Shown one piece after another: positions 17,429 to 26,472 of a stretch of 64,000 nt of DNA; within the stretch, counting starts at the first letter, position 1, and each line of letters starts with the position of its first letter. The translations under genes and the position numbers were made by a program. The notes under the pieces were generated by a model that saw only the letters and a program-made list of their open reading frames with translations, did no database searches and had not been told where the DNA came from. This stretch comes from Nocardioides aromaticivorans (GTDB taxonomy: Bacteria; Actinomycetota; Actinomycetes; Propionibacteriales; Nocardioidaceae): the NCBI RefSeq assembly GCF_013408525.1, contig NZ_JACBZM010000001.1:2232001-2296000 (forward strand), read 5' to 3'.

Positions 17429-18348
17429 AGTATCTGATCGTCGGTGCTGGCGCCATGGGCTCGGCACTCTCGGCCTTCCTGGCCAAGGCCGGAAAGGACG
17501 TAACCCTTGTCGCACGGGGTGACAACCTGGCGGCGGTTCGGGAGAACGGCCTCCGGGTCCGGCTCCCCGACGGCAACTCGTGGGTGCAGCCCGTTCCCGC
17601 GGTTGCGGAGTCGGAGTACACCGATGTGCCCGATGTCGTCGTGGTCTGCGTCAAGGCCTACTCGCTGGACTCGGTCGTGCCGCTGCTTGACCGCATCTCT
17701 GGGCCCGACACCATGATCCTCCCGATCATCAACGGGCTGAATGTCGGCGACCGGATCGAGGGCGCCATGAGGTCGAGCGCGCAGATCGCGGAGGGCGTGG
17801 CCTACGTGGCCGTGCAGCTCACCGGTGCTGGCGAAGTGACCCAGAAGCTCGACCTCTTCCGTTTCGTGCTCGGCGCTCGCAACGGTCATGAGGCACCGTC
17901 GCACGTTGGAATGGTCGCCTCCGACCTGCGTGATGCGGGCATGACCGTCGAGGTGTCTTCCAACATGCTGCGCGACGCGTTGCGCAAGTTCGTCCGCGTG
18001 TCGACCCTCTCGGCGGCTGAAGTCCTCTACGACGCGCACGCTGGCGGCGTCCGGGAGAACCCGGAGTCGATGGCCTACCTGATGGAGCTGGCGGGCGAGC
18101 TCCTCGCAATCGCCGAGGCTGCGGGCATCCCCTTGGACGGCGACCCAGCCGGTGAGTTGCGGACCGCGGTCAACGAGGTGCACCCGGAGTACACGACTTC
18201 GCTCATGCTCGACCACGAGAACGGCCGGCGTGCCGAATTCGAGTCGCAGTTCTTCGACGTCGTCGAGCTCGGACGCTCCCTCGGGCTGCCCATGGACGCC
18301 TACGCCCGGGTGTCGCAGAAGGTGGGCTACGTCGGGGCACGCGGGTGA
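17425..18348 (+). CDS. Ketopantoate reductase family (ApbA/PanE) oxidoreductase
   Basis: NAD(P)H-dependent reductase of 307 residues. The Rossmann motif GAGAMG (7-12), the second strand ending VARGDNL and the catalytic lysine K77 in VVCVKAYSLDS are present, as is the C-terminal helical domain with the conserved substrate asparagine/serine region. It lies between an enolase-superfamily gene (ATGA overlap) and a C-N hydrolase gene (GTGA overlap). That context suggests reduction or oxidation of a 2-oxo/2-hydroxy acid in a degradative pathway rather than pantothenate synthesis. Confidence 0.8.
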   Translation: MKYLIVGAGAMGSALSAFLAKAGKDVTLVARGDNLAAVRENGLRVRLPDGNSWVQPVPAVAESEYTDVPDVVVVCVKAYSLDSVVPLLDRISGPDTMILPIINGLNVGDRIEGAMRSSAQIAEGVAYVAVQLTGAGEVTQKLDLFRFVLGARNGHEAPSHVGMVASDLRDAGMTVEVSSNMLRDALRKFVRVSTLSAAEVLYDAHAGGVRENPESMAYLMELAGELLAIAEAAGIPLDGDPAGELRTAVNEVHPEYTTSLMLDHENGRRAEFESQFFDVVELGRSLGLPMDAYARVSQKVGYVGARG

Positions 18349-19136
18349 AGGTCGGGCTCGCGCAGATCGCGTCGACCTCGAGCAAGCAGGAGAACCTTTC
18401 GATGTTGTCGGCTGCAGTGCGCAGCGCTGCAGCGGACGGTGCCGAAGTCGTTGTCCTGCCGGAGTTCGCCATGTACAATCTGCCTGTCCCGGACAGCTCG
18501 TTCGTCGAGGAGGCGGAGCCACTCGACGGGCCGTTCGCGACTCGGGTGCACGGCGTTGCCGCTCGCGAAGGTGTGGTGGTCGTCTTCGGAATGCTCGAGT
18601 CGGTCGGAGCCGATCGAGCGGCCAACACCATCGTGGTGACCTCGCCCGCTGATCTGAGCGTGACCGCCTACCGGAAGATCCACCTCTACGAGGCGTTCGG
18701 GGCGAGCGAGTCGACGTTGATCCAACCAGCGGAGGACTTGGCGCCCGTGCTCTTCGACGCGGGAGGACTCCGTTTCGGCCTGAACACGTGCTATGACCTC
18801 AGGTTCCCCGAGGTCGCCCGCCGCCTCGTCGACGAGGGTGCGGACGCCGTGCTCCTTCCGGCTTCCTGGGCGCCGGGCTCCCGTAAGGAAGACCACTGGT
18901 CGACACTGATCCGCGCCCGCGCGATCGAGAACACGGTCTACTACGTCGGGGTCGGTCAGGCGCCACCGATCTCAGTGGGCAACAGCATGTGTGTCGATCC
19001 GATGGGCGTGGTGATCGCGCAGCTCGGAGAGCAACCTGGCGTCATGGTCGTCGATGTCGACGCTGAACGGATCGCGCAGGTGCGGCGGGTCAACCCGTGC
19101 CTGACCGATCGTCGATTCGTGGTCAACCCTGCCTAG
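18345..19136 (+). CDS. Carbon-nitrogen hydrolase (nitrilase superfamily)
   Basis: Amidase-like enzyme of 263 residues with the nitrilase-fold Glu-Lys-Cys triad: E40 in LPEFAM, K111 in YRKIHLYEAFG and C149 in NTCYDLRFPE. It resembles deaminated-glutathione/omega-amidases and N-carbamoyl-type amidohydrolases more than true nitrilases. The GTG start overlaps the previous stop (GTGA). It would release ammonia or an amine from an amide or carbamoyl intermediate of the pathway encoded in this operon. Confidence 0.85.
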   Translation: MKVGLAQIASTSSKQENLSMLSAAVRSAAADGAEVVVLPEFAMYNLPVPDSSFVEEAEPLDGPFATRVHGVAAREGVVVVFGMLESVGADRAANTIVVTSPADLSVTAYRKIHLYEAFGASESTLIQPAEDLAPVLFDAGGLRFGLNTCYDLRFPEVARRLVDEGADAVLLPASWAPGSRKEDHWSTLIRARAIENTVYYVGVGQAPPISVGNSMCVDPMGVVIAQLGEQPGVMVVDVDAERIAQVRRVNPCLTDRRFVVNPA

Positions 19137-19414
19137 ATGAGTGACGGCCGGTATGACTCGCGTGCGCCCTTTGCGCTTCGTGGTCCGCTACGTGGAACTG
19201 CGGAGGTGCAACTCCCGGGCTGACGTGTGGTACTCGGGCCAGGAGGTGGTCCGATGTCGTGGTGGTGCTCTGGGTGGCCGCATGCCCGGGCGGTGGAACA
19301 TCGCTCGGAATCAGACCGGAGCCCGTCGGCGCTGGACTTGGATGGCCGCCCGGAGACCGCGGACGTGGCTCAGATCGTCGAGCGCCTCATGTTCTGGGCG
19401 GGGATCTGAGCGGC

Positions 19415-20332
19415 TCACTCGGGACGGAGCTGATGGTCCCGGCGCCATGCTGTGGGCGTAAGACCCGTCGCGCGCCGGAACGCCCTGCTGAAGGTGGCGC
19501 TGTCACTGAAGCCTGAGAGCCGGGCAGCTTCTGCGACGCTGGCTGAGCTCGATCCGGCCAGGATCACCTGGGCACGGGCCAGGCGCAGGGATCGCAAGTA
19601 CGCCGCGGGCGACAGGCCTTGACGTGCGAACAGGCCCTCGACGTACCTCCGCGAGACCTTGAGCCGTCGTGTCATCTGGTCGATCGTGAGGTCCGCGTCC
19701 GTGAAATGACGCTCGAGATGTGTTCGCACCATGACGAACGCCGAATCCTCGTTGGCGACGACGTCCGAGGCCTCGTCGTGCTCGTTGAGCGCCAGCAGCA
19801 GCAGGTCCCGCGCGATGAGGCCATACGGCATCGAGTGGTCCTCGCCCAGGGCGCTTCCGGCCAGGACGCCGTGCATGAAGTGACGCAGGACCGCTACTCG
19901 AGCGGTGCTGCGCAGCGGGTCCGCGTGGGCGGCGTGGATCCTGTCGTCTGCAATCGGGAGCAGGCTCCGGTCGAGCTGCAGTGTCAGCACGACGGCAGGT
20001 GCCTGCATCCCGAGGCCGTACTCGGTGTCTGCCGCGCACAGGGCAGCGTGACCTGCGTCCAGGACACTCGCCGTCCGGCTGGTGCTCAGCAGGGTCGAGC
20101 CACGATCGACCACATTGAACAGGACGTCGGAGCGGGGTGCGGACCGGATGGCCCGGCGGGAGCGGCCGACCACGCAGGGACCGCACGTGACACGCGAGAT
20201 CGTCACACCGCCCATCTGCACATGCTCGATCCGGCCCACGAAGTCCGTGTCCGCGACCGTCTCCAAGGGGACGAAGGTTTCGCTGCACAGGCGTCGCCAT
20301 GACTCTGGGCCAGCCGCCTCCATGACCTCCAT
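19415..20332 (-). CDS. AraC-family transcriptional regulator
   Basis: Regulator of 305 residues with an AraC-binding-like (type 2) N-terminal sensor domain and a C-terminal double helix-turn-helix (about residues 200-300), including VSRRYVEGLFARQGLSPAAY and LSGFSDSATFSRAFRRATGL. It is divergent from the amidohydrolase gene, with about 170 bases between them, and is the natural candidate to control that gene. A broken relative lies at 48701-49050. Confidence 0.88.
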   Translation of the reverse strand: MEVMEAAGPESWRRLCSETFVPLETVADTDFVGRIEHVQMGGVTISRVTCGPCVVGRSRRAIRSAPRSDVLFNVVDRGSTLLSTSRTASVLDAGHAALCAADTEYGLGMQAPAVVLTLQLDRSLLPIADDRIHAAHADPLRSTARVAVLRHFMHGVLAGSALGEDHSMPYGLIARDLLLLALNEHDEASDVVANEDSAFVMVRTHLERHFTDADLTIDQMTRRLKVSRRYVEGLFARQGLSPAAYLRSLRLARAQVILAGSSSASVAEAARLSGFSDSATFSRAFRRATGLTPTAWRRDHQLRPE

Positions 20333-20504
20333 GCCAGTCGATGGTGGCGGCCGCCGCGCTGCCTGGCAATCGGTTCGTTCTGCAGGGCTGAACCGGCCTT
20401 GCGCAAATTGCCCGGGCCGCGCGCGCGTTCTGCCTCTCGCGATCGCTCCATCGCTCCTAGCGTCTCCGAGGCGGGGACGAAACCATGGTCAAAGGAGAAG
20501 CAAC

Positions 20505-22136
20505 ATGAGCCAGACAGAGGACGTCGTTGTCGTCAACGGCGTCGTACGGACCGTCGACGAGCGTGACACGGTCGCACAGGCGGTGCTGTTGAGTGGAGGA
20601 CGCATCGCCGCCGTAGGCACGGAGGAAGCTGTACGCAACGCCGCGAGCGGCACTTCGGTCGTTGTTGATGTCGGGGGTCGCACGGTGGTGCCCGGATTCA
20701 TCGACAACCACAATCACCTCAGCGTGGCGGCCTTCGACCCGGTGGGCGTGGACTGCTCGACGCCTCCCAGAAGTACGCTCGGTGAGGTCCTCGAGTCGAT
20801 CGAGAGCTATTGCAAGGACCTCCCGGAGGGGCAATGGGTGATGGGGAGCGGGTTCTTCCACGCCCACGTCCGGGAACAGCGGAACCCGACGCGCCAGGAG
20901 CTCGACGAGGTGGCCCCCATGAATCCCTTCTTCCTGCGCGACATCTCGTGCCACGCTGGCTATGCCAACAGCCGGGCCCTGGACCTCGCCGGGATCAATG
21001 CTCATGCGCCGCAGCCATGGGGTGGAGAGTTCGAGAAGGACAACAAGGGCCAGCCCACCGGCACGCTCCTCGAAGCCGCGATCAACCTGCTCCACGAGGC
21101 AGCGTGGGGCTCCTACGTCGAACGCGACTGGGAGACGGCGGTGGAGCTGCTCTCCTCGAAGATGCGTGAATACCTCTCGCTCGGCATCACAGGAGTCGGG
21201 GACACGCTTGTCACGACGAAGGTGGCCGAGCTGTATCGGCGAGCCTCGGCCGGCGGAGCACTGCCGCTCACGGTGCAGCAGTACCACGGCGGGGACCTGT
21301 TCTACAGTCCGCCCGATCTTCGTCGGAGCGACATCCTCGATCGTGTCCTGGCCGGTGGCGACGACCGCCTCCGGGGCGGTGCGGTCAAACTCTTCGTCGA
21401 CAGGTTCTTCCCTGACGGACCCACGATCGACGAGGTGCACGATGGCTGTGTCACCCACGTCGGGACGCCGTTCCACTCGCGAGAAGAGATCGTCGAGCTC
21501 GCCGTGGGCGCCGCTGATCTCGGGATCTCCACTGCCATCCACGCCATGGGCGGTTGCGCGGTCGGCGCCTGCCTCGACGCCTACGAGGAGGTACGGCGCC
21601 GCGCCCGTTCCGGGTCGGTGCTGCGGATGGAGCATGCCTTCGTCGCTGAGACCCGCCACGCCCAGCGGATCGCCGACCTCGACGTCGACTTCGTCGGCAA
21701 CCCGGGGCTTGCTTGGCTCTGGGGCGAGGTCTTCACGGGTGTGCGCCACGACGGGCAGGACCACCTGAAGGTGTTGCCGATGCGGAGCATGATCGACGCC
21801 GGCGCGCGGGTCTCGCTCGCGTCCGACTCTCCGTGCGGACCGGTGTCCCCGATGGTCATCATGTCGGCGGCGGTGAATCGGCTGACGCAGCACGGCACGC
21901 CCATCGACCCTGACGAGGCCATCACCCCCGCTGAAGCCCTTCTCGGCTACACGCGTAACGCCGCCCACGCCGCGGGCAGGGCCTCTGAGGAGGGCAGCCT
22001 GGAGGTGGGCAAGCGAGCGAACCTGCTCGTGCTGGAGAGGGACCCGATCACCTGCTCCGCGACCGACATCATGGACATCCAGGTGGACCGCACCTATGTG
22101 GACGGCGAGCTCGTGCACCATCGCTCAGGCCGCTGA
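20505..22136 (+). CDS. Amidohydrolase (YtcJ-like, amidohydrolase 3 family)
   Basis: Protein of 543 residues with the metal-dependent hydrolase layout: an N-terminal small barrel (VVNGVVRTVDERDTVAQAV), the metal site FIDNHNHL in place of the common HxH, further histidines in AIHAMGG and MEHAFVAE, and a C-terminal SLEVGKRANLLVLERDP. YtcJ-type enzymes act on N-acyl or formyl groups, but substrates are rarely known. The start follows AAAGGAGAAG. A strong hairpin 25 bases downstream ends the transcript. Confidence 0.85.
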   Translation: MSQTEDVVVVNGVVRTVDERDTVAQAVLLSGGRIAAVGTEEAVRNAASGTSVVVDVGGRTVVPGFIDNHNHLSVAAFDPVGVDCSTPPRSTLGEVLESIESYCKDLPEGQWVMGSGFFHAHVREQRNPTRQELDEVAPMNPFFLRDISCHAGYANSRALDLAGINAHAPQPWGGEFEKDNKGQPTGTLLEAAINLLHEAAWGSYVERDWETAVELLSSKMREYLSLGITGVGDTLVTTKVAELYRRASAGGALPLTVQQYHGGDLFYSPPDLRRSDILDRVLAGGDDRLRGGAVKLFVDRFFPDGPTIDEVHDGCVTHVGTPFHSREEIVELAVGAADLGISTAIHAMGGCAVGACLDAYEEVRRRARSGSVLRMEHAFVAETRHAQRIADLDVDFVGNPGLAWLWGEVFTGVRHDGQDHLKVLPMRSMIDAGARVSLASDSPCGPVSPMVIMSAAVNRLTQHGTPIDPDEAITPAEALLGYTRNAAHAAGRASEEGSLEVGKRANLLVLERDPITCSATDIMDIQVDRTYVDGELVHHRSGR

Positions 22137-22161
22137 CGGGCTCGAGGAGCTGAGCCGGGAG

Positions 22162-22191
22162 CGGAGGACGGGGCTCGCCCCCCGTCCTCCG
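22162..22191 (+). terminator. Strong terminator hairpin after the amidohydrolase gene
   Basis: CGGAGGACGGGG and CCCCGTCCTCCG form a perfect 12-bp stem with a 6-base loop. It isolates the amidohydrolase from the dioxygenase operon that starts about 90 bases later, so that operon should have its own promoter. Confidence 0.7.
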
Positions 22192-22279
22192 CGATCCTCC
22201 GGGCAACGAATCCGGGATGAGTTCCAGCGCCCGGAATCGAAAGGTGGCGAAGGGTGGTCTGGTCGGCAAACCTTTAGGG

Positions 22280-23524
22280 GTGAGCACGCGAATCAGTGAC
22301 CTGGTCGACCCCGTCGAGGGGCGGGTGAGCGCCCGCATCTACGCCGATGAGCAGATCTACGACGTCGAGATGGAGCGCGTCTTCGGGCGCAGTTGGCTCT
22401 TCCTCGCCCACGAGTCGATGCTGCCGAAGCGGGGCGACTACATCACGACGTCCATGGGCGACGATCCCGTCGTGGTGGTGAACCGTGGCGACGGCGAGGT
22501 CGCGGCGTTCATGAACCAGTGCCGCCATCGGGGCATGCGCATCTGCCGTGCCGATCAGGGGAACGCGCGGGCCTTCACCTGCTCCTACCACGGCTGGGTG
22601 TACGACCTGCAGGGCAACCTCACCCAGGTCCCGCACGAGGACGACGGCTACCTCGGCGCCCTCGACAAGTCGCAAATGGGCGCTCTGCGCGTCCCTAGGA
22701 TCGCGAACTATCGTGGTTTCCTCTTCGGCTGCTGGGACGAGAAAGCGCCGTCGTTCGAGGACTACCTCGGAGACATGGCGTGGTACTTCGATTCCTTCGC
22801 CAACCGGTACGAGAACAACGAGATCCTGGGTGCCCCCAACCGGTGGACCATCGAGTGCAACTGGAAGTTCCCCTCCGAGCAGTTCGCGACGGACGTCTAC
22901 CACGCGGAGACGAGCCACATCTCGGCGCTCATCGCGCAGGGTGGTGACTGGGTCACCGCGGACACCAAGGGCCTGCAGTTCAGCAGTCCAGGCGGCCACG
23001 GTACTGGCTTCTATCTCGACGATGCTCCGGACATGACCGACTACGGCCCCGCGGCTCGGCAGTACCGAGCGGAGAGTCGCGAGCGTGAGGTCGAGCGCCT
23101 GGGCGAGACCCGGGCGGTGCACGTGCGCGGGCACAACACGATCTTCCCGAACTTCTCCTTCCTGATCGGCACCAACACGTTCCGGGTCTGGCATCCGCGA
23201 GGGCCGCACCAGATCGAGGTGATGACCTGGACGCTCGGCGACGCCGACGCACCCGATGAGGTCAAGGACGCCATGCGGCGCAACGCTCTCCGGACGTTCA
23301 GTGCCGGCGGCATCTTCGAGGCCGAGGACGGGGAGAACTGGGCAGAGATCCAGGACGTCCTCAAGGGCGGGCGGGCCCGACGCTCCAGCTTCGACTTCAC
23401 GATGGGCCGCGGCGCTGCCGGTACGACGGAGGGATACCCCGGCACCACGAACAACATCTACAGCGAGGAGGCGGGACGGTCGTTCTACCGCCGCTGGGCG
23501 CAGCTCATGGAGGAGGACCAGTGA
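22280..23524 (+). CDS. Aromatic-ring-hydroxylating dioxygenase alpha subunit (Rieske)
   Basis: Large terminal-oxygenase subunit, about 414 residues. The Rieske 2Fe-2S ligands are C81, H83, C101 and H104 (CRHRG, CSYHGW). The mononuclear iron ligands H208 and H213 and the bridging D205 are in DVYHAETSH. It adds O2 to an aromatic ring to form a cis-dihydrodiol, with the beta subunit and two electron-transfer proteins encoded next. The start is set at GTG 22280 because STRISDLVDPVEG matches the usual family N-terminus; an ATG at 22217 would add 21 residues. Its stop overlaps the beta start (GTGA). Confidence 0.92.
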   Translation: MSTRISDLVDPVEGRVSARIYADEQIYDVEMERVFGRSWLFLAHESMLPKRGDYITTSMGDDPVVVVNRGDGEVAAFMNQCRHRGMRICRADQGNARAFTCSYHGWVYDLQGNLTQVPHEDDGYLGALDKSQMGALRVPRIANYRGFLFGCWDEKAPSFEDYLGDMAWYFDSFANRYENNEILGAPNRWTIECNWKFPSEQFATDVYHAETSHISALIAQGGDWVTADTKGLQFSSPGGHGTGFYLDDAPDMTDYGPAARQYRAESREREVERLGETRAVHVRGHNTIFPNFSFLIGTNTFRVWHPRGPHQIEVMTWTLGDADAPDEVKDAMRRNALRTFSAGGIFEAEDGENWAEIQDVLKGGRARRSSFDFTMGRGAAGTTEGYPGTTNNIYSEEAGRSFYRRWAQLMEEDQ

Positions 23525-24063
23525 CCACGGACGCCGCTCGACCCGTCGCCGCCGACCTGGTGCTCCATCACGAGGTGAGCCAGTTCCTCTTCCGCGAGGC
23601 TCGACTGCTGGATACCCGCCAGTTCGAGGAGTGGCTCTCGATGATCGCGGAGGACGTCCGCTACGTCGCTCCGGTCCGGCTCGCGCGCATGCCGCGGGAG
23701 GACCGAAAGGAGTTCGAGCCTGTCGGCGGAGGAGCCCACTTCGACGAGAACAAGGAGGACCTCGCCCAGCGCGTGCGCAAGGTCAACACGGGTCGGGCAT
23801 GGTCCGAAGTGCCGGCGTCGAGGACGCGCCACCTGGTCACCAACATCGAGGTCACAGCCGTCGAGGGCGACGACTACCATGTGTCGTCGCACTTCCTGCT
23901 CTACCGCACTCGGAGTGCGACCTACCAGGACCAGTTCGCGGGCGCCCGTCACGATGTCCTGCGTCGACGTTCTGGTGGGTTCGGCGATCTCGAGCTTGCC
24001 GAGCGAACGATCCTGCTGGACCAGACGGTACTGCTCGGCAACAACCTCGCGGTCTTCCTGTGA
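23521..24063 (+). CDS. Aromatic-ring-hydroxylating dioxygenase beta subunit
   Basis: Small subunit (180 residues) with the SnoaL/NTF2-like fold of ring-hydroxylating dioxygenases: EVSQFLFREARLLDTRQFEE at the start, then RTRHLVTNIEV and the C-terminal RTILLDQTVLLGNNLAVFL, which is the family ending. It supports the alpha-3 beta-3 structure. The GTG start overlaps the alpha stop as GTGA. Confidence 0.9.
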   Translation: MTTDAARPVAADLVLHHEVSQFLFREARLLDTRQFEEWLSMIAEDVRYVAPVRLARMPREDRKEFEPVGGGAHFDENKEDLAQRVRKVNTGRAWSEVPASRTRHLVTNIEVTAVEGDDYHVSSHFLLYRTRSATYQDQFAGARHDVLRRRSGGFGDLELAERTILLDQTVLLGNNLAVFL

Positions 24064-24070
24064 GCCGTCG

Positions 24071-25285
24071 ATGAGTACGTCGGTCGCGATCATCGGAGGC
24101 GGGCAGGGCGGCGCCAGTGTCGCTCAGGCGCTTCGGAACCGTGGGTACGCCGGCGGCATCCATCTCTTCTCGGCCGAGGACGTCCTTCCCTACGAACGCC
24201 CACCCCTCTCGAAGGGCATGTTGTGCGGGGGCGACGCGCCGACGTGGGTTCTCCCCGAGGAGTTCTACGACACCCAGCGCATCGAGTTGCATCTCGGAAG
24301 CAAGGTGACCGACGTGCGTTCCGCTGGAGTCCGCCACATGGTCGTCGTCGACGGAGCTCCGGTCCTCGAGGTGGATGAGGTGGTCCTCGCCACCGGCTCC
24401 GTCCCAAGGGCGCTCCGCATTCCCGGCACCGAGTTGCGTGGCGTCCACGCGCTGTCCTGCGTCGCCGACCTCGGGGCGCTGCTGGACGACCTCGGGGCCG
24501 CTCGACGCGTCGTCATCGGGGGAGGCGGGTTCATTGGCGCAGAGGTCGCTTCCGGACTGGTGGAGAAGGGAGTGGAGGTCGTCGTGGTCGATCCCGTCGC
24601 CTCACCCATGGCAGCCAGGACGGCCGCGTGGGTCGCGCACCGGCTTGAGCAGCGTCACCGGAAGGCCGGCGTGCGCAGTCTGACTGGAACGGTCGTTGAG
24701 GTCCGCGGTCGCGACAGGGTCGAGTCGGTCCTCACCGGCGACGGGCACGAGCTGCCCTGCGACGTCTTCCTCGTCGCCATCGGCAGCCGTCCCGCGACCG
24801 AGCTTGCGGAGCGCATGGGCCTCCCGTGCCCCGACGGCGTCCTGTGCGACGACCGGGGACGCACTGCCACTCGCGGTGTCCACGCCATCGGCGACGTCGC
24901 CTCGTGGCTCCACCCGGCGCTCGGCCGGACCCGGATCGAGCACTACCGGACCGCCATCGACCACGCCGACGTCGTCGCAGCCGACATCGTCGGTGCCGAC
25001 ATCCCTGCTCTCCGCGTTCCGTGGTTCTGGACCGACCAGTACGAGCACCGCGTCGAGGTGGCCGGGCGGCCTTCGCTCGCGGACCAGGTCGTGGAACGCC
25101 CGGGGGCGTCGGGCGAGACTGCGCTCTCGCTCCACCTGGCCGACGGACGCGTCGTGGGTGTCGTCGGCATCGACGTCCCCCGTGACGTGCGCACGGCCAG
25201 CCGATTCATCGACAACCAGGACGTCGTCGACCCCTCTGTGGTCGCCGATCCCACCATCGATCTGCGAAAGGCAGTGATGAAGTGA
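24071..25285 (+). CDS. Dioxygenase ferredoxin reductase (FAD-dependent)
   Basis: NADH-ferredoxin reductase of 404 residues that feeds electrons to the Rieske ferredoxin. The FAD site is IIGGGQGGASVAQAL, the BphA4-type segment YERPPLSKGML follows, the NAD-binding VVIGGGGFIGAEVA is near 147-160, and the second FAD motif is in HAIGDVA. The FWTDQYEHRVEVAG region is also typical. It starts 7 bases after the beta gene and its stop overlaps the next start (GTGA). Confidence 0.92.
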   Translation: MSTSVAIIGGGQGGASVAQALRNRGYAGGIHLFSAEDVLPYERPPLSKGMLCGGDAPTWVLPEEFYDTQRIELHLGSKVTDVRSAGVRHMVVVDGAPVLEVDEVVLATGSVPRALRIPGTELRGVHALSCVADLGALLDDLGAARRVVIGGGGFIGAEVASGLVEKGVEVVVVDPVASPMAARTAAWVAHRLEQRHRKAGVRSLTGTVVEVRGRDRVESVLTGDGHELPCDVFLVAIGSRPATELAERMGLPCPDGVLCDDRGRTATRGVHAIGDVASWLHPALGRTRIEHYRTAIDHADVVAADIVGADIPALRVPWFWTDQYEHRVEVAGRPSLADQVVERPGASGETALSLHLADGRVVGVVGIDVPRDVRTASRFIDNQDVVDPSVVADPTIDLRKAVMK

Positions 25286-26145
25286 CGAACAAGGTACGGG
25301 CCCTCGGCTACCTGGGACTGACGACCGACGACCTCCAGGGCTGGCGCGAACTCGCTGGTCCACTTCTCGGAGGACAGGTCGCGGAACGCGGCGAAGATGC
25401 CATTGACGTCCGGCTCGACCGTCGCGACTGGCGGGTCCGCATCACCGAGTCCGGCACCAATGACCTCCAGTTCGCGGGATGGGAACTGGCCGATGATCGT
25501 GAGCTGGACGCGCTCGTCAGCGACTTGGTGGCAGCAGGTCACGACTTTGTCGATGCGAGCGAGGCACACCGTTCGGACCGAGCGGTGCAGCGGCTCGTGG
25601 TCGGCTCCGATCCCGATGGCAACGCGGTGGAGCTGTTCCACTCGGCCGCCGTCTCCGGTTCGCCGTTCGTCTCGCCCCGGGGTGCGTCGTTCGAGACCAG
25701 CCCCGGCGTCGGGCACATGGTGCTCTTCGTCTCGGACCTCGACCGGATGCTGGAGTTCTACTGCGGGCTGCTGGGGCTCAAGGTCACCGACGTCATCCAT
25801 CTCAGCAAGGAGACGATCTACTTCCTTCGATGCAACGAGCGTCACCACAGTCTCGCCCTGGTTCCCGGCCGCGAGAACTTCACGCTCCAGCACATCATGC
25901 TGGAGGTGGACAGCGTCGACGCCGTCGGCGCCGCCTTCGAGCGCTGCGACGTTGCCGAGGTGGCCCAGACCAACCTCGGCCGCCACTCGAACGACGAGAT
26001 GTTCTCCTTCTACGCACTTGCTCCGGGCGGATACACCGTCGAGTACGGCGCCGGCGGACGACTGATCAACGAGCACGAGCATCGCGGTGCGAGCTACACC
26101 ACGACCAGCTGGTGGGGTCACCGCGACCTCAAGCCCAGCCGCTGA
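25282..26145 (+). CDS. Type I extradiol ring-cleavage dioxygenase (BphC-like, VOC fold)
   Basis: Two-domain extradiol enzyme of 287 residues. The iron ligands are in the C-terminal domain: H145 (GHMVLFV), H204 (LQHIMLEV) and E254 (YTVEYG), the 2-His-1-Glu triad. The N-terminal domain is a decayed copy of the fold, as normal for this family. It cleaves a catechol next to a hydroxyl (meta cleavage), probably a substituted or biphenyl-like catechol. The GTG start overlaps the reductase stop. Confidence 0.9.
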   Translation: MTNKVRALGYLGLTTDDLQGWRELAGPLLGGQVAERGEDAIDVRLDRRDWRVRITESGTNDLQFAGWELADDRELDALVSDLVAAGHDFVDASEAHRSDRAVQRLVVGSDPDGNAVELFHSAAVSGSPFVSPRGASFETSPGVGHMVLFVSDLDRMLEFYCGLLGLKVTDVIHLSKETIYFLRCNERHHSLALVPGRENFTLQHIMLEVDSVDAVGAAFERCDVAEVAQTNLGRHSNDEMFSFYALAPGGYTVEYGAGGRLINEHEHRGASYTTTSWWGHRDLKPSR

Positions 26146-26157
26146 GGGGCCGTCGCC

Positions 26158-26472
26158 ATGACCTGGACGATGTTGACACCTGTCGACGACGTGCCCGAGG
26201 ACGAGGGGCGGCGGATCGAGGTCGGGGACCACATCCTCGCCGTGTTCCGCGTCGGAGACGAGTTCTTCGTGACCGATGACCTGTGCACGCACGGTGAGTC
26301 GTCGCTGTCAGAGGGCTATGTCGAGCCGGACTGCGCTGTCGAGTGCATCTCGCACATGGCGCGGTTCTCGCTGCGCACGGGTGAGGTGCTCGCACCGCCG
26401 GCCACGGCTCCGTTGAAGGTGTACGCGGTCCAGGTTGACGGTGACAAGGTCATGGTCGACCTCGATGCCTGA
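26158..26472 (+). CDS. Rieske-type dioxygenase ferredoxin
   Basis: Soluble electron carrier of 104 residues. Its cluster ligands are C43 and H45 in CTHGE and C63 and H66 in CISHMARF. The second motif differs from the usual CPLHGGRF, with S65 and M67 in place of the common L and G/A. It carries electrons from the flavoprotein to the terminal oxygenase. The last 8 bases overlap the start of the dehydrogenase gene. Confidence 0.9.
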   Translation: MTWTMLTPVDDVPEDEGRRIEVGDHILAVFRVGDEFFVTDDLCTHGESSLSEGYVEPDCAVECISHMARFSLRTGEVLAPPATAPLKVYAVQVDGDKVMVDLDA

